DNA from: Pectobacterium carotovorum
GTDB lineage: Bacteria > Pseudomonadota > Gammaproteobacteria > Enterobacterales > Enterobacteriaceae
Assembly: GCF_900129615.1 (NCBI RefSeq)
Contig: NZ_FQWI01000001.1
Location: 434,001-498,000 of the forward strand
Length of the DNA stretch: 64,000 nt
Reading direction: 5' to 3'
How positions within the stretch are numbered: position 1 is the stretch's first letter; each line of letters begins with the position of its first letter. The notes under the pieces are model-generated. The model searched no databases and had not been told where the DNA came from. It saw only the letters and a program-made list of their open reading frames with translations. Positions 23,029 through 31,703 of the stretch are shown piece after piece. A program made the translations under genes and the position numbers.

Positions 23029-23157
23029 TCTGGTCAGAATGCGGATGGCAGATCGAGATAAATCGCCATTCCGTGTATAATCGGCCGAAATATTTCCATT
23101 CTGACAGGCAAGAGATAGTAATTGCCTGATTAATAAGTTATTTAAGGTGATATAAAC

Positions 23158-24249
23158 ATGGGATTCAAATGCGGTATCGTTGGGCTGCCTAACGTCGGTA
23201 AATCCACTCTGTTCAATGCGTTGACCAAAGCCGGCATCGAAGCGGCCAACTTCCCGTTTTGTACCATCGAGCCGAACACTGGCGTCGTGCCAATGCCCGA
23301 TCCACGTCTGGACAAGCTGGCTGAGATCGTTAAGCCGCAGCGTATCCTTCCTACCACCATGGAATTTGTTGATATCGCCGGTCTGGTAAAAGGCGCGTCC
23401 AAAGGTGAAGGTTTGGGTAACCAGTTCCTGACCAACATTCGTGAAACGGAAGCCATCGGCCACGTTGTACGCTGCTTCGAAAACGACAACATCATTCACG
23501 TAAACAACAAAGTTGATCCGGCTGATGACATCGAAGTCATCAACACTGAATTAGCACTGTCTGACCTCGACACCTGTGAACGCGCCATTCATCGCGTGCA
23601 GAAGAGAGCCAAAGGCGGCGATAAAGACGCTAAAGCTGAGCTGGCCGCACTGGAGAAATGTTTACCGCAGTTGGAAAACGCGGGCATGCTGCGCTCGCTG
23701 GATTTAAGCGATGAAGATAAGGCAGCCATTCGCTACCTGAGCTTCCTGACGCTGAAACCAACGATGTACATCGCCAACGTTAACGAAGACGGTTTCGAAA
23801 ATAACCCGTACCTCGATAAAGTGCGTGAAATCGCCGCCGCTGAAGGTTCTGTCGTTGTGGCCGTTTGCGCCGCCGTTGAATCAGATATTGCCGAATTGGA
23901 CGATGCTGACCGTGAAGAATTCATGGCTGAGTTAGGGTTAGAAGAGCCGGGCCTGAACCGCGTGATCCGCGCGGGCTATGAACTGCTGAATCTGCAAACT
24001 TACTTCACCGCTGGCGTGAAAGAAGTTCGTGCATGGACCATCCCTGTCGGCGCCACCGCCCCGCAGGCCGCCGGTAAGATTCACACCGATTTCGAAAAAG
24101 GCTTCATCCGCGCCCAGACTATCGCTTATGAAGACTTCATCACCTACAAAGGTGAACAAGGCGCGAAAGAAGCCGGAAAAATGCGTTCAGAAGGCAAGGA
24201 ATACATCGTTAAAGATGGCGATGTGATGAACTTCCTGTTCAACGTCTAA
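23158..24249 (+). CDS. ychF: Ribosome-binding ATPase YchF
   Basis: A 363-residue Obg-related P-loop protein that prefers ATP over GTP and binds the ribosome; it negatively affects the oxidative stress response in E. coli. The Walker A motif GLPNVGKST is at about 8-16 and the G3 segment DIAGL near 67. The usual NKxD is replaced by NVNE, the change that explains ATP preference. A coiled-coil insert (about 130-190) and a C-terminal TGS domain follow. The length equals E. coli YchF. Confidence 0.97.
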   Translation: MGFKCGIVGLPNVGKSTLFNALTKAGIEAANFPFCTIEPNTGVVPMPDPRLDKLAEIVKPQRILPTTMEFVDIAGLVKGASKGEGLGNQFLTNIRETEAIGHVVRCFENDNIIHVNNKVDPADDIEVINTELALSDLDTCERAIHRVQKRAKGGDKDAKAELAALEKCLPQLENAGMLRSLDLSDEDKAAIRYLSFLTLKPTMYIANVNEDGFENNPYLDKVREIAAAEGSVVVAVCAAVESDIAELDDADREEFMAELGLEEPGLNRVIRAGYELLNLQTYFTAGVKEVRAWTIPVGATAPQAAGKIHTDFEKGFIRAQTIAYEDFITYKGEQGAKEAGKMRSEGKEYIVKDGDVMNFLFNV

Positions 24250-24307
24250 TTGATTTTTGTTGTCTCACGAGATCTCGCAGTATCTCTTGAAGACTGACAA
24301 ACCCTAT

Positions 24308-24335
24308 AAAATCCACGCAATCGCGTGGATTTTTC
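24308..24335 (+). terminator. Rho-independent terminator of ychF
   Basis: AAAATCCACGC (24308-24318) pairs with GCGTGGATTTT (24323-24333) around a four-base loop, with the T-run continuing. It ends the pth-ychF transcript. Confidence 0.9.
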
Positions 24336-24649
24336 TTTTCATAACGTCTCGTCCCCTCTCGAACGCTCATCTGTATCACAAACGACCTGAACGTAGATCA
24401 GATGATTTCCGTTGGTTAAGAATCATTACAATCAGATTGTTGACCCGATTGTTAAAGATCATATCGTTGAGAGCATTAAATCATTCGATCCTCTGGGCGT
24501 GAATTTGTCTTAGCCACGACATAAAATCTCCAGAGCAGATGGGGAAAAATGAAGCCTTTAATCAGATAGATTCATCAGTGACCAACTGATTATAAAATTA
24601 AAAACAGCCACATCGGCTTCCATCCTTCGATTCACTCTTGAGAGATATA
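24336..24649. other. Intergenic region upstream of the ion transporter
   Basis: About 310 nt after the ychF terminator with no gene I can support. It is moderately AT-rich and should contain the promoter of the downstream transporter gene. Confidence 0.55.
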
Positions 24650-25750
24650 ATGCGCGAATTGCTGACTCCATTTATGCGTGACAAATTTCTTCACGCTCTC
24701 GTTGTGCTAGGGATCGTACTCAGTTTCTTTGCTGTATTTAAAACAGATGAACTTACCGCTTCCGTTGACTGGAAAACTATTCTGACGTTGACAACATTAC
24801 TGATGCTCACCAAAGGGATTGAGCTCAGTGGGTATTTTGACAAGATGGGTTTGAAACTGGTGAATAAGTTCAGGAAACAGAAAACGCTGGCATTATTTAT
24901 CGTGACGTTAGCAGCGTTATTATCAACGTTCCTCACGAATGATGTTGCGCTGTTCATTACGGTGCCACTCACGCTGTCGTTGTCTAAAGCATCTGATTTT
25001 CCCGTTGGGCGATTAATTATTTTTGAAGCCCTCGCCGTTAATGCCGGGTCTTTACTCACCCCCATTGGAAATCCACAAAACATTCTTCTCTGGAGTAAGA
25101 GCGGATTAAGTTTTATGGAGTTTGTGATGGGAATGCTCCCCCTGAGTGCCTTGCTGTTTATAGCACTGCTGATTTTGACCGCATGCAGCTTCAGTAACAA
25201 CGAAGTCGCGACACCGGATAAATCTCTCAAGGGAGATTATCGTCATGGCCTGCTTTTATGCACGCTGGTGTTGTACGTGCTGTTTATCGTGGCACTTGAA
25301 TTGGACAGAACCCTACCGATACTGATTCTGGTTCCCCTATTTTATCTGCTATTTGCACGACGTGTATTGCTACAGCTTGACTGGGGATTACTGGCCGTGT
25401 TTGTTTTGATGTTTATTGATGTATTCCTTCTGACGAAATTACCGGCTCTTAGCAACCTTATTGCATTAATACCGCATTGGAGTGATGGTGCGCATTTTCT
25501 GCTGGCGATAGGCCTTTCACAAGTCATCAGTAACGTACCTGCGACCATCTTTCTTCTTCATGCCGTCCCTTCATCGGTTCTACTGACATGGGCTGTGAAT
25601 ATCGGTGGTTTTGGATTACTTCAAGGTTCAATGGCTAACATTATTGCGTTGCGTATGGCAAACGATCGCCGCATTTGGTGGCAATTTCATCTATTTTCGA
25701 TACCAGCACTTTTTTTCGCGATGATTGCTGGCTGGCTAATGCTTTATTGA
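24650..25750 (+). CDS. SLC13/ArsB-NhaD superfamily anion or citrate-type permease
   Basis: A 366-residue inner-membrane protein with about ten hydrophobic segments. The start ATG at 24650 has GAGAG upstream; the frame opens four codons earlier with TTG. Features of the ion-transporter superfamily are the FLTNDVALFITVPL segment near 100 and NAGSLLTPIGNPQN near 145, repeated in degenerate form as SNVPATIFLLHA near 298. This places it with arsenite/Na+ antiporter-like and dicarboxylate permeases (COG1055). The substrate is not determined. At 366 residues it is shorter than typical ArsB or NhaD (about 425). It stands alone in its direction. Confidence 0.8.
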   Translation: MRELLTPFMRDKFLHALVVLGIVLSFFAVFKTDELTASVDWKTILTLTTLLMLTKGIELSGYFDKMGLKLVNKFRKQKTLALFIVTLAALLSTFLTNDVALFITVPLTLSLSKASDFPVGRLIIFEALAVNAGSLLTPIGNPQNILLWSKSGLSFMEFVMGMLPLSALLFIALLILTACSFSNNEVATPDKSLKGDYRHGLLLCTLVLYVLFIVALELDRTLPILILVPLFYLLFARRVLLQLDWGLLAVFVLMFIDVFLLTKLPALSNLIALIPHWSDGAHFLLAIGLSQVISNVPATIFLLHAVPSSVLLTWAVNIGGFGLLQGSMANIIALRMANDRRIWWQFHLFSIPALFFAMIAGWLMLY

Positions 25751-25810
25751 TGGTTTACCAAACGCAGCACGGACTATGTCATTAATACAACCGAATGGTG
25801 AAACCCCACA

Positions 25811-27331
25811 CTATGTCTGCTGTTCGGTACTCGCACCTGCTGGCTGCTCACGCAGCAAGACGAATACTGCACAGGCCGTCAGTGCAGCGATCCCCGCTAA
25901 TACGTACATGACGGTGATGAACGACTCCGCATAGCGTTGTGATAACAGAGCCTCATAACCGGGCAGGATCGACACAGCGGTATGCAGTTCCCCCAATGCG
26001 GTGCGGCTGGCCGCTTCCAGAAGTGCAGCCTGTGAGACCGATTCCCCCATCTCCAGTGCCATACCATTTTGGATCAACGTGGCGAGCAAGGCGCTCATCA
26101 TAGCGATAGCGACACCATCTGCGGATACCCGCACAGTATTGAAAATCCCTGTCGCCATGCCGACCCGTTCCAGCGTCACCACGCTGACGGCCAGCGCGTC
26201 CATGAGCCCCCACGGCAGGCCGATACCGATGCCAATCAGCAATAGCGGCAAGGGTAACGCCACACAGCCCTGAGCAAAGTCATGCGCTAACCCGAGCAGT
26301 CCGCCCGCCACAAGGAACAGTCCGACGCTGCATAGCAAGCTGGGAGTGAACCAGCGTGTCAGCAACGCCGCCAGGAACGGCACAACCAGCAACGGAGCTG
26401 CCAGCCACACCATCATCTGCCCTGCCTGCAATGCACTGTAGCCGTCAATGCCGATGAAGCGCCCCGGCAGCATCACAATCAGCACGATGAAGAGGAAGGC
26501 TGGCGATGCGGCCAGCACCTGTACGCCAATAAATCCGGGAGAGCGAAAGAAACTCAAATCCAGCATAGGTTGTACTGCTCGCCGTTCGATAACCACAAAA
26601 CCGGCAAACACAGCAACCGACGCGAGCAACATGGCGATAACCGTCTCATTGCGCCATCCCAGTTCCGGTACCAGCAGCATGCCGTAGGTGAAGAGCCCCA
26701 AAGCCAGCGTAAAGCTGATCATGCCCGGCCAGTCCATCGCGCCAGCGTTCGTCTCGCGCACCTGTCGAGTGCTTATCGCGACCAGTCCCCATCCAAGCAG
26801 ACCCACGATGCCCGTAGCGTAGAAGATACCCTGCCAGCTGCTGGCCTCAACCATCCATCCTGATACCAACGGGCCGAAAGCCAGCCCAAGGCCAAAGGTC
26901 GTGCCTAGTAAACTGAAAGCACGCGCGCGGGCTCGGCCAGCAAAAAGCGGTGCCAGCGATGACATCGCCGCGGCGAAAGCCGCCGCGCCGCCTAGCCCCT
27001 GTAGTAATCGCAGCAGATCGATCCATAGTACGCTGGGGGAAAACGGAATCGCAAAGGTAAAAACACAGAACCACGCCAGCCCGATCAACCAAATGCGTCT
27101 GCGCCCGTAGATGTCGGTCAGGCTGCCCGACACCATCATCGCGCCGCCATAGCTGAGGATGTAAGCGTTCATAATCCAGCTAAGCTGCGCTGGACTGCCG
27201 CCCAACTCCTGACTGATCGCGGGTAGCACGACCGCCGGGCCAGTGAAGCACAGCGGAATCAATAAGCCAGTGAGGCAAGCGGCCAGCAGTTGAAGCCAGC
27301 TTCTGGCGGAGGGAAAAGAAAGTGAAGTCAT
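25811..27331 (-). CDS. MFS transporter, 14-helix DHA2 drug-efflux type
   Basis: A 506-residue major-facilitator protein. The start MTSLSFPSARS at 27331 is chosen over a longer frame to 27373, since it precedes helix 1 directly. About 14 hydrophobic segments are visible, and motif A appears in GSLTDIYGRRRIW near 83-95, with the efflux-type motif C region at TTFGLGLAFGPLVSG. DHA2 members expel lipophilic drugs and dyes by proton antiport. A LysR regulator gene is divergent 142 nt away, suggesting inducible efflux. Confidence 0.9.
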   Translation of the reverse strand: MTSLSFPSARSWLQLLAACLTGLLIPLCFTGPAVVLPAISQELGGSPAQLSWIMNAYILSYGGAMMVSGSLTDIYGRRRIWLIGLAWFCVFTFAIPFSPSVLWIDLLRLLQGLGGAAAFAAAMSSLAPLFAGRARARAFSLLGTTFGLGLAFGPLVSGWMVEASSWQGIFYATGIVGLLGWGLVAISTRQVRETNAGAMDWPGMISFTLALGLFTYGMLLVPELGWRNETVIAMLLASVAVFAGFVVIERRAVQPMLDLSFFRSPGFIGVQVLAASPAFLFIVLIVMLPGRFIGIDGYSALQAGQMMVWLAAPLLVVPFLAALLTRWFTPSLLCSVGLFLVAGGLLGLAHDFAQGCVALPLPLLLIGIGIGLPWGLMDALAVSVVTLERVGMATGIFNTVRVSADGVAIAMMSALLATLIQNGMALEMGESVSQAALLEAASRTALGELHTAVSILPGYEALLSQRYAESFITVMYVLAGIAALTACAVFVLLREQPAGASTEQQT

Positions 27332-27473
27332 CGTTCTCGTCTGCAATAACGTGATGCCCAGAGGCACCAACAAGGATAGTCGGGCGTTTCCGGCAGCTTA
27401 AGTCAAAGCCATAACGAGAAAAATAGGATAAGGTTATCAACACTTCGGACAAAAATGTCTTAAATGGATCAGC

Positions 27474-28364
27474 GTGATGATGGACAAACTGGGTAGCATT
27501 GGCATTTTTGTGCGCGTGGCGGAACGGCTTGGGTTCTCCGCCGTATCGCGCGAATTGGGGGTTTCGCCCTCCTCTGTCGGCAAAGCGGTTGCGCGGCTAG
27601 AAACACGTTTGGGTGTGCGACTCTTTCACCGCAGTACGCGAACGCTGGCATTGACCGCCGAAGGTGAAAAATTCCTTGAACGCTGCCGCCGTATTCTGAG
27701 CGAGGTCGAAGCCGCTGAACTGGAAATGACGCAGGCCAGCGAGATGCCACACGGTAAACTGCGTGTCAGCCTGCCCAGACACAGCAGCCTGTTCGAGCCT
27801 GTCATCGCAGATTTTATGCGGCGCTATCCGGCGGTAGAACTGGATCTGGATTTCTCCGACCGTTTAGTGGATGTCATTGGTGAGGGCTTTGATGCCGCCA
27901 TACGCACCGGAACGCTGGCAGATTCAGGACTCAAGCGCCGTCAGTTGGGCACATTCCGCCGCGTGCTGGTCGGGGCACCAGAATATTTTAAGGAACACGG
28001 GCAGCCGCAGCATCCGATGGATCTTCAGGCGCATATCTGCCTGCATTACCGCTTTCCCAGCTCCGGCCGTCTCGAGCAATGGCCGCTCCCGCTAGCAGCA
28101 GAGGAAAATACCTACGACCTTCCACTCTCGCTAGTCTGCAACAGCATAGAAATGCGCATCCATCTGGCCCGACAGGCCCAAGGCATTGCCTGCCTGCCAG
28201 ATTTCAGCGTGGCGAAATACCTGCGCGATGGTCGATTGCAGACCATCCTTGATGACTTCACCCACAATAGCAGCCCAATGTGGATTCTCTGGCCCGCCAG
28301 TCGCGACCTGTCTCCCAAACTCCGGGCATTCATTGACTGCCTGAGTGAGAAAACGTTTGGTTAA
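27474..28364 (+). CDS. LysR family transcriptional regulator
   Basis: A 296-residue regulator with an N-terminal winged helix (about 5-65, FSAVSRELGVSPSSVGKAVARLE) and a periplasmic-binding-like effector domain (about 90-294). The frame begins with three consecutive Met codons, so the start may shift by two. It is divergent from the DHA2 pump, and LysR proteins usually control the divergent neighbour. It is of the common DsdC/AaeR-like subgroup by feel, but the effector cannot be named. Confidence 0.93.
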   Translation: MMMDKLGSIGIFVRVAERLGFSAVSRELGVSPSSVGKAVARLETRLGVRLFHRSTRTLALTAEGEKFLERCRRILSEVEAAELEMTQASEMPHGKLRVSLPRHSSLFEPVIADFMRRYPAVELDLDFSDRLVDVIGEGFDAAIRTGTLADSGLKRRQLGTFRRVLVGAPEYFKEHGQPQHPMDLQAHICLHYRFPSSGRLEQWPLPLAAEENTYDLPLSLVCNSIEMRIHLARQAQGIACLPDFSVAKYLRDGRLQTILDDFTHNSSPMWILWPASRDLSPKLRAFIDCLSEKTFG

Positions 28365-28412
28365 TAGCGCTCTGTGGCGGAAGAATGTGAGTTTTACTCT
28401 CGTTTCGCCCCG

Positions 28413-29537
28413 CTACCACCACTGACTAAACGTCTGCTGCGGATTATCAACCTGAACGCGTTCACCAATGCGGGGCGTCATCAGTCGCCAGTCTTGGTTT
28501 TCACTCGCCTGAGAGATCCGATCCAGCGGATCGTTCCAGCGGTGATGAGCCAGCTTAAATTTGCTGTTATGGCTCGGTAGTACCGCTTTAGCCTGCAAAT
28601 CACTGGCCGCCTGCGCGCTCTCTTCCGGCGTCATATGCACGTGTGGCCAGTCCCGATCGTATTGCCCGCATTCCAGTATCGCGATATCGAACCCGCCCAG
28701 ACGCTCAGCGATCTCCTTGTAATGCGCGCCATAGCCGCTATCCCCGCCGAGATACAGACGATACTGTGGCGTAATCAGCGCAAATGAGCCCCACAGCGTT
28801 TGGTTATGTTTGAGGAGCCGGCCAGAAAAATGCTGTGTAGGAAGCACATGGATGTCGACCCCGTTCTCCTTCAGGCAACTGAACCAGCCGCCTTCCGTAA
28901 TATCTTTCTGCGGGAAGCCCCATTTTACAAAATAGGAACCCACGCCCGTTGGCGTGACGATGCGGCGGATTTTCCCGCGTAGCGCGTTCAGCGTGGGGTA
29001 ATCCAGATGATCCCAGTGATCGTGGGTGATCAGCAGATAGTCGATTTCGGGAACATCGTCCGGTGAATACACATTGCTACCCTTGAAAGCGACATTGGTG
29101 CGCGGCACTGGCGAAGCGTTGTCGCTAAATACCGGATCCAGCAGGAACGTTTTCCCTTCCAACTGAATAAAATAGCTGGAGTGTCCCATCCAGATGATGA
29201 CGTTATCCGTTTTACTCAACTGATGCAGATTGGTTTTTTCCGACGGCAGGCGGGTATCTGGTAACGCGCCAGCGTCTTTCTCGAAAAGAAAGCGGTACAG
29301 CAGCGCGAATCGGTTCTGGCTATCAACCGTCGGGCGAGCCACTGGGTTATGAAACGCGCCATCGCGAAAGAGTGGGTTTTCCGGCTGGGGCTTGACCTCT
29401 GGTGATACATACTGCGGCTGTTTTAACCAGCCGTAAACGGCGACTACAATCACAGCTAAAACGAGTAACAAAAGCATAGCGTTTATCCGGTGTCGTTTCG
29501 TGATGAATATATTTCGTAATGAATGTCGTTTCGCCAT
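28413..29537 (-). CDS. Metallo-beta-lactamase-fold hydrolase, membrane-anchored (UlaG/NAPE-PLD-like)
   Basis: A 374-residue protein. The start at 29537 (MAKRHSLRN) is chosen because it is followed by a basic stretch and one transmembrane helix (about 20-38), predicting an N-terminal anchor. The metal-binding HxHxDH motif is complete in LLITHDHWDHLDYPT near residue 165, with further ligands in GGDSGYGAH and LPSHNSKFKLAHH. The layout matches the branch that includes NAPE-hydrolysing phospholipase D-like enzymes and UlaG lactonases. The substrate is unknown. It converges with the LysR gene and has no obvious operon partner. Confidence 0.85.
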   Translation of the reverse strand: MAKRHSLRNIFITKRHRINAMLLLLVLAVIVVAVYGWLKQPQYVSPEVKPQPENPLFRDGAFHNPVARPTVDSQNRFALLYRFLFEKDAGALPDTRLPSEKTNLHQLSKTDNVIIWMGHSSYFIQLEGKTFLLDPVFSDNASPVPRTNVAFKGSNVYSPDDVPEIDYLLITHDHWDHLDYPTLNALRGKIRRIVTPTGVGSYFVKWGFPQKDITEGGWFSCLKENGVDIHVLPTQHFSGRLLKHNQTLWGSFALITPQYRLYLGGDSGYGAHYKEIAERLGGFDIAILECGQYDRDWPHVHMTPEESAQAASDLQAKAVLPSHNSKFKLAHHRWNDPLDRISQASENQDWRLMTPRIGERVQVDNPQQTFSQWW

Positions 29538-29632
29538 GCCCGATTTCAGGCATCGGCCCTTTGGCACCGGCAGTTATGCACGAACGCTGAGAATCTGGCA
29601 AGGGAGAACCGGGGGATTTTTGGTGCAAAAAA

Positions 29633-29654
29633 AGCGAAGGTGTTCGCCTTCGCT
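29633..29654 (-). terminator. Terminator of the small exported-protein gene
   Basis: AGCGAAGG and CCTTCGCT form an 8-bp stem. On the minus strand the T-run (plus-strand A-run at 29627-29633) follows it. It is about 70 nt beyond the stop of the leftward gene ending at 29723. Confidence 0.8.
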
Positions 29655-29722
29655 CAGAAATGTTGATGAGAAACCGTGGTGGTCTGTCGCCGCTGACGCC
29701 TGTCCTACTGTGTCAGCGCAGA

Positions 29723-30316
29723 TTACTTTTTAAGCGCCAGCATCGTTTTTCCCATCCCAACAACAAACTCATTTTGTTGCCCGATGACCTTATTCAGCGC
29801 GGCTTCATCCTGAATATTTTCGACCGTGTTGATCGCCTGCACTTCCAGCACGCGCCCTTTAATCAGCGTCGAGCACAGCGAATGCAGAACCTTGTTATTC
29901 AGAATCGTTTGTAAGCAGCGAAAAGGCGTCGCATCATCAATGTTTCCCGCACGCTGGTCAGGTTTGATACGCTGGCGCAGCATCTCTTTTTCGGTACTGG
30001 CGATCACCGCATCCAGATCGCTGGGCTTGGAGGCAATCGGGACATTGCCATCTCTATCTGGCGGCAGCATGAACAGTGAAACCAGCGCCTTATTGCCTGT
30101 CGTAGGGTCAACATACTCGGTCTGCACCATGTGGTTTACCGCATCGACCACTTTTTCTCGCTGAATCATGTTCAACAGCTGCGCAGGTAATGCATCGGTA
30201 AGATCCTGCGTGGTATAGCCGACGAACAAGTCTGGATCTTTTGTTTCGGCAAATCCGTGCAACGGCAGCACCAGTAACAGACCCGCAATCCCTTTCTTTA
30301 TCACACTGATTTTCAT
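29723..30316 (-). CDS. Exported protein of unknown function
   Basis: A 197-residue protein with a clear signal peptide ending at LHGFAE (about residue 23). The mature part is hydrophilic, with FVGYTTQDLTDALPAQLLN early, FRCLQTILNNKVLHSLCSTL in the middle and two cysteines that could pair. I do not recognise a family. A terminator follows and the structured leader of the RNA-repair genes lies on the other side, so it appears to be a single-gene unit. Confidence 0.75.
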   Translation of the reverse strand: MKISVIKKGIAGLLLVLPLHGFAETKDPDLFVGYTTQDLTDALPAQLLNMIQREKVVDAVNHMVQTEYVDPTTGNKALVSLFMLPPDRDGNVPIASKPSDLDAVIASTEKEMLRQRIKPDQRAGNIDDATPFRCLQTILNNKVLHSLCSTLIKGRVLEVQAINTVENIQDEAALNKVIGQQNEFVVGMGKTMLALKK

Positions 30317-30460
30317 TATATTCCTCGACTCTTCATTGTGTGCATTCCCCTATCTCACCACTCGCTATTCTTATCACGCTGACGTCGATAGCCTCAGGCC
30401 TTTTTACGCGACAGTGCATTCTACAACGACAGGAAAGAATAGCATTTTTTATACAAAAAC

Positions 30461-30489
30461 TTGTTGTCGGAGAATTCCTTCGCTAGAAT
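30461..30489 (+). promoter_or_regulatory. Candidate sigma70 promoter of the RNA-repair genes
   Basis: TTGTTG at 30461 and TAGAAT at 30484 are separated by 17 nt. The -10 matches in five of six positions, the -35 only in three. If used, transcription would begin near 30496, leaving a leader of about 310 nt before the RNA ligase start. Confidence 0.45.
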
Positions 30490-30495
30490 CACGCC

Positions 30496-30804
30496 GTTTA
30501 CTCACCCCCAATGTGTCATGTGGAGCCCTAAAGTGCCCTTTACGTCAGCCCCCCTCTAACCGCCGACGACTGCATTAAGCAGCCTCGATTCGGCGCAGTC
30601 TGCGCCAGCGTTGGCTGCGGTACGAGTTCCCTGTTTTCCCCGCTATTGTGCGGAGCAGAAAACGAACCTCCCGCTTCCTCCCCCGCGACTCTGACCTCTG
30701 GAATGCCAGTGGACAGTCTATTGACTCGCGCCAGAACACGTTCGTCGGCCCTCTTTTTTTCATAGATGGGCCTGGCTGCGCCAATAACGCAGCAGGCGAA
30801 AAAC
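30496..30804 (+). ncRNA. Hairpin-rich leader (candidate regulatory RNA) of the RNA-repair operon
   Basis: About 300 nt with no good gene but dense inverted repeats: CGCCGA/TCGGCG (30561-30595) enclosing CTGC-ATTAA-GCAG; GGCGCA-GTC-TGCGCC (30592-30606); CAGC-GTTG-GCTG (30606-30617); CCGC/GCGG (30639-30653); CTGG-AATG-CCAG (30698-30709); GGCCC/GGGCC around a T-run (30748-30772). The last hairpin, 30771-30796, pairs CCTG-CTGCG (one bulged G) with CGCAG-CAGG and buries the likely ribosome-binding AGCAGG eight bases before the RNA ligase ATG. Several helices are mutually exclusive. I know no Rfam family that fits; this is inference from base pairing. Confidence 0.5.
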
Positions 30805-31689
30805 ATGTATTTACATTCAATACCGTTATTAAAATATCCGCGTACCCCTCATCTGGAAGGTTCGCGTTTACAGCCCGGCGATGATGCGTCGGATCAAATT
30901 GCACTAAAAGCACTGGCAGGCCGTTACGTCGTGATCGAAGAAAAGATCGACGGCGCAAACAGCGGCGTGTCCTTCAATGAAACGGCGGAACTCCTGCTCC
31001 AGTCGCGCGGCCACTATCTGGCTGGCGGCTCACGGGAACGGCAGTTCAACCAGTTCAAGCTCTGGGCCACCGCGCACGAAATGCGTTTTCTTGAGCTGCT
31101 GGAAGACCGCTTCGTGATGTACGGCGAATGGGCGTACAGCAAGCATTCCGTGTTTTATGACCGGTTGCCGCACTACTTTCACGAATTTGATCTTTACGAT
31201 CGTCGTGACGGCATTTTTTTATCAACGGCGCGCCGACACGCGATGCTGGCCGGTTCACCCGTGCTGTCCGTTCCGGTGCTCTATGCCGGGGAAATGCCAA
31301 CGAATCCGGCATTACTGTGGAAGCTGGTGTTTCGTTCGCTGGCAAAAAGCCAGAACTGGAAGACGGCGTTTGAATCCATCGTGCAGCGTGAAGGTTTACC
31401 GCTCGCGTTGTGCTGGCAACAAACCGATAAATCGGATCGTTCGGAAGGCCTGTATCTGAAGGTTGAAGATGATGAACAGGTACTGGCACGTTACAAGCTG
31501 GTGCGCCATGACTTTATCCAGACCATTTTGGACAGCGGCTCGCATCATTCCCGACGCCCAATTTTGCCGAACCAACTGGCTGAAGGCGTTGATTTGTACG
31601 CGCCTTGTCCACAAGTATCCTGGGAAATGCTGGGGCTGAATACGCTGCGTTCTTTGGACGCGCTCGCCGCCGCCATGTCCGATAAGTAA
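30805..31689 (+). CDS. RNA ligase family protein (ATP-dependent, Rnl-type)
   Basis: A 294-residue nucleotidyltransferase-superfamily ligase that should seal 3'-OH and 5'-phosphate RNA ends. The adenylated lysine is Lys47 in EEKIDGANSGV (motif I). Motif III is FVMYGEWAYSKHSV, motif IV lies in SEGLYLKVED and motif V in ARYKLVRHDF. The start MYLHSIPLLK at 30805 is preferred to an in-frame ATG at 30766 because it directly opens the fold. Its ribosome-binding site is inside a predicted hairpin. The next gene, 14 nt away, encodes an HD-phosphoesterase/kinase, the complementary end-healing enzyme. Confidence 0.88.
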   Translation: MYLHSIPLLKYPRTPHLEGSRLQPGDDASDQIALKALAGRYVVIEEKIDGANSGVSFNETAELLLQSRGHYLAGGSRERQFNQFKLWATAHEMRFLELLEDRFVMYGEWAYSKHSVFYDRLPHYFHEFDLYDRRDGIFLSTARRHAMLAGSPVLSVPVLYAGEMPTNPALLWKLVFRSLAKSQNWKTAFESIVQREGLPLALCWQQTDKSDRSEGLYLKVEDDEQVLARYKLVRHDFIQTILDSGSHHSRRPILPNQLAEGVDLYAPCPQVSWEMLGLNTLRSLDALAAAMSDK

Positions 31690-31703
31690 GGAGTATGATT
31701 ATC

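Noticed and set aside
30748-30760. T-run in the RNA-repair leader as an intrinsic terminator
   Set aside because: No stable stem ends directly before the T-run; the run sits in the loop of GGCCC/GGGCC instead.
30575-30958. 127-codon leftward frame over the RNA-repair leader
   Set aside because: Arginine- and serine-rich shadow of GC-rich hairpin DNA, overlapping the ligase N-terminus on the opposite strand.
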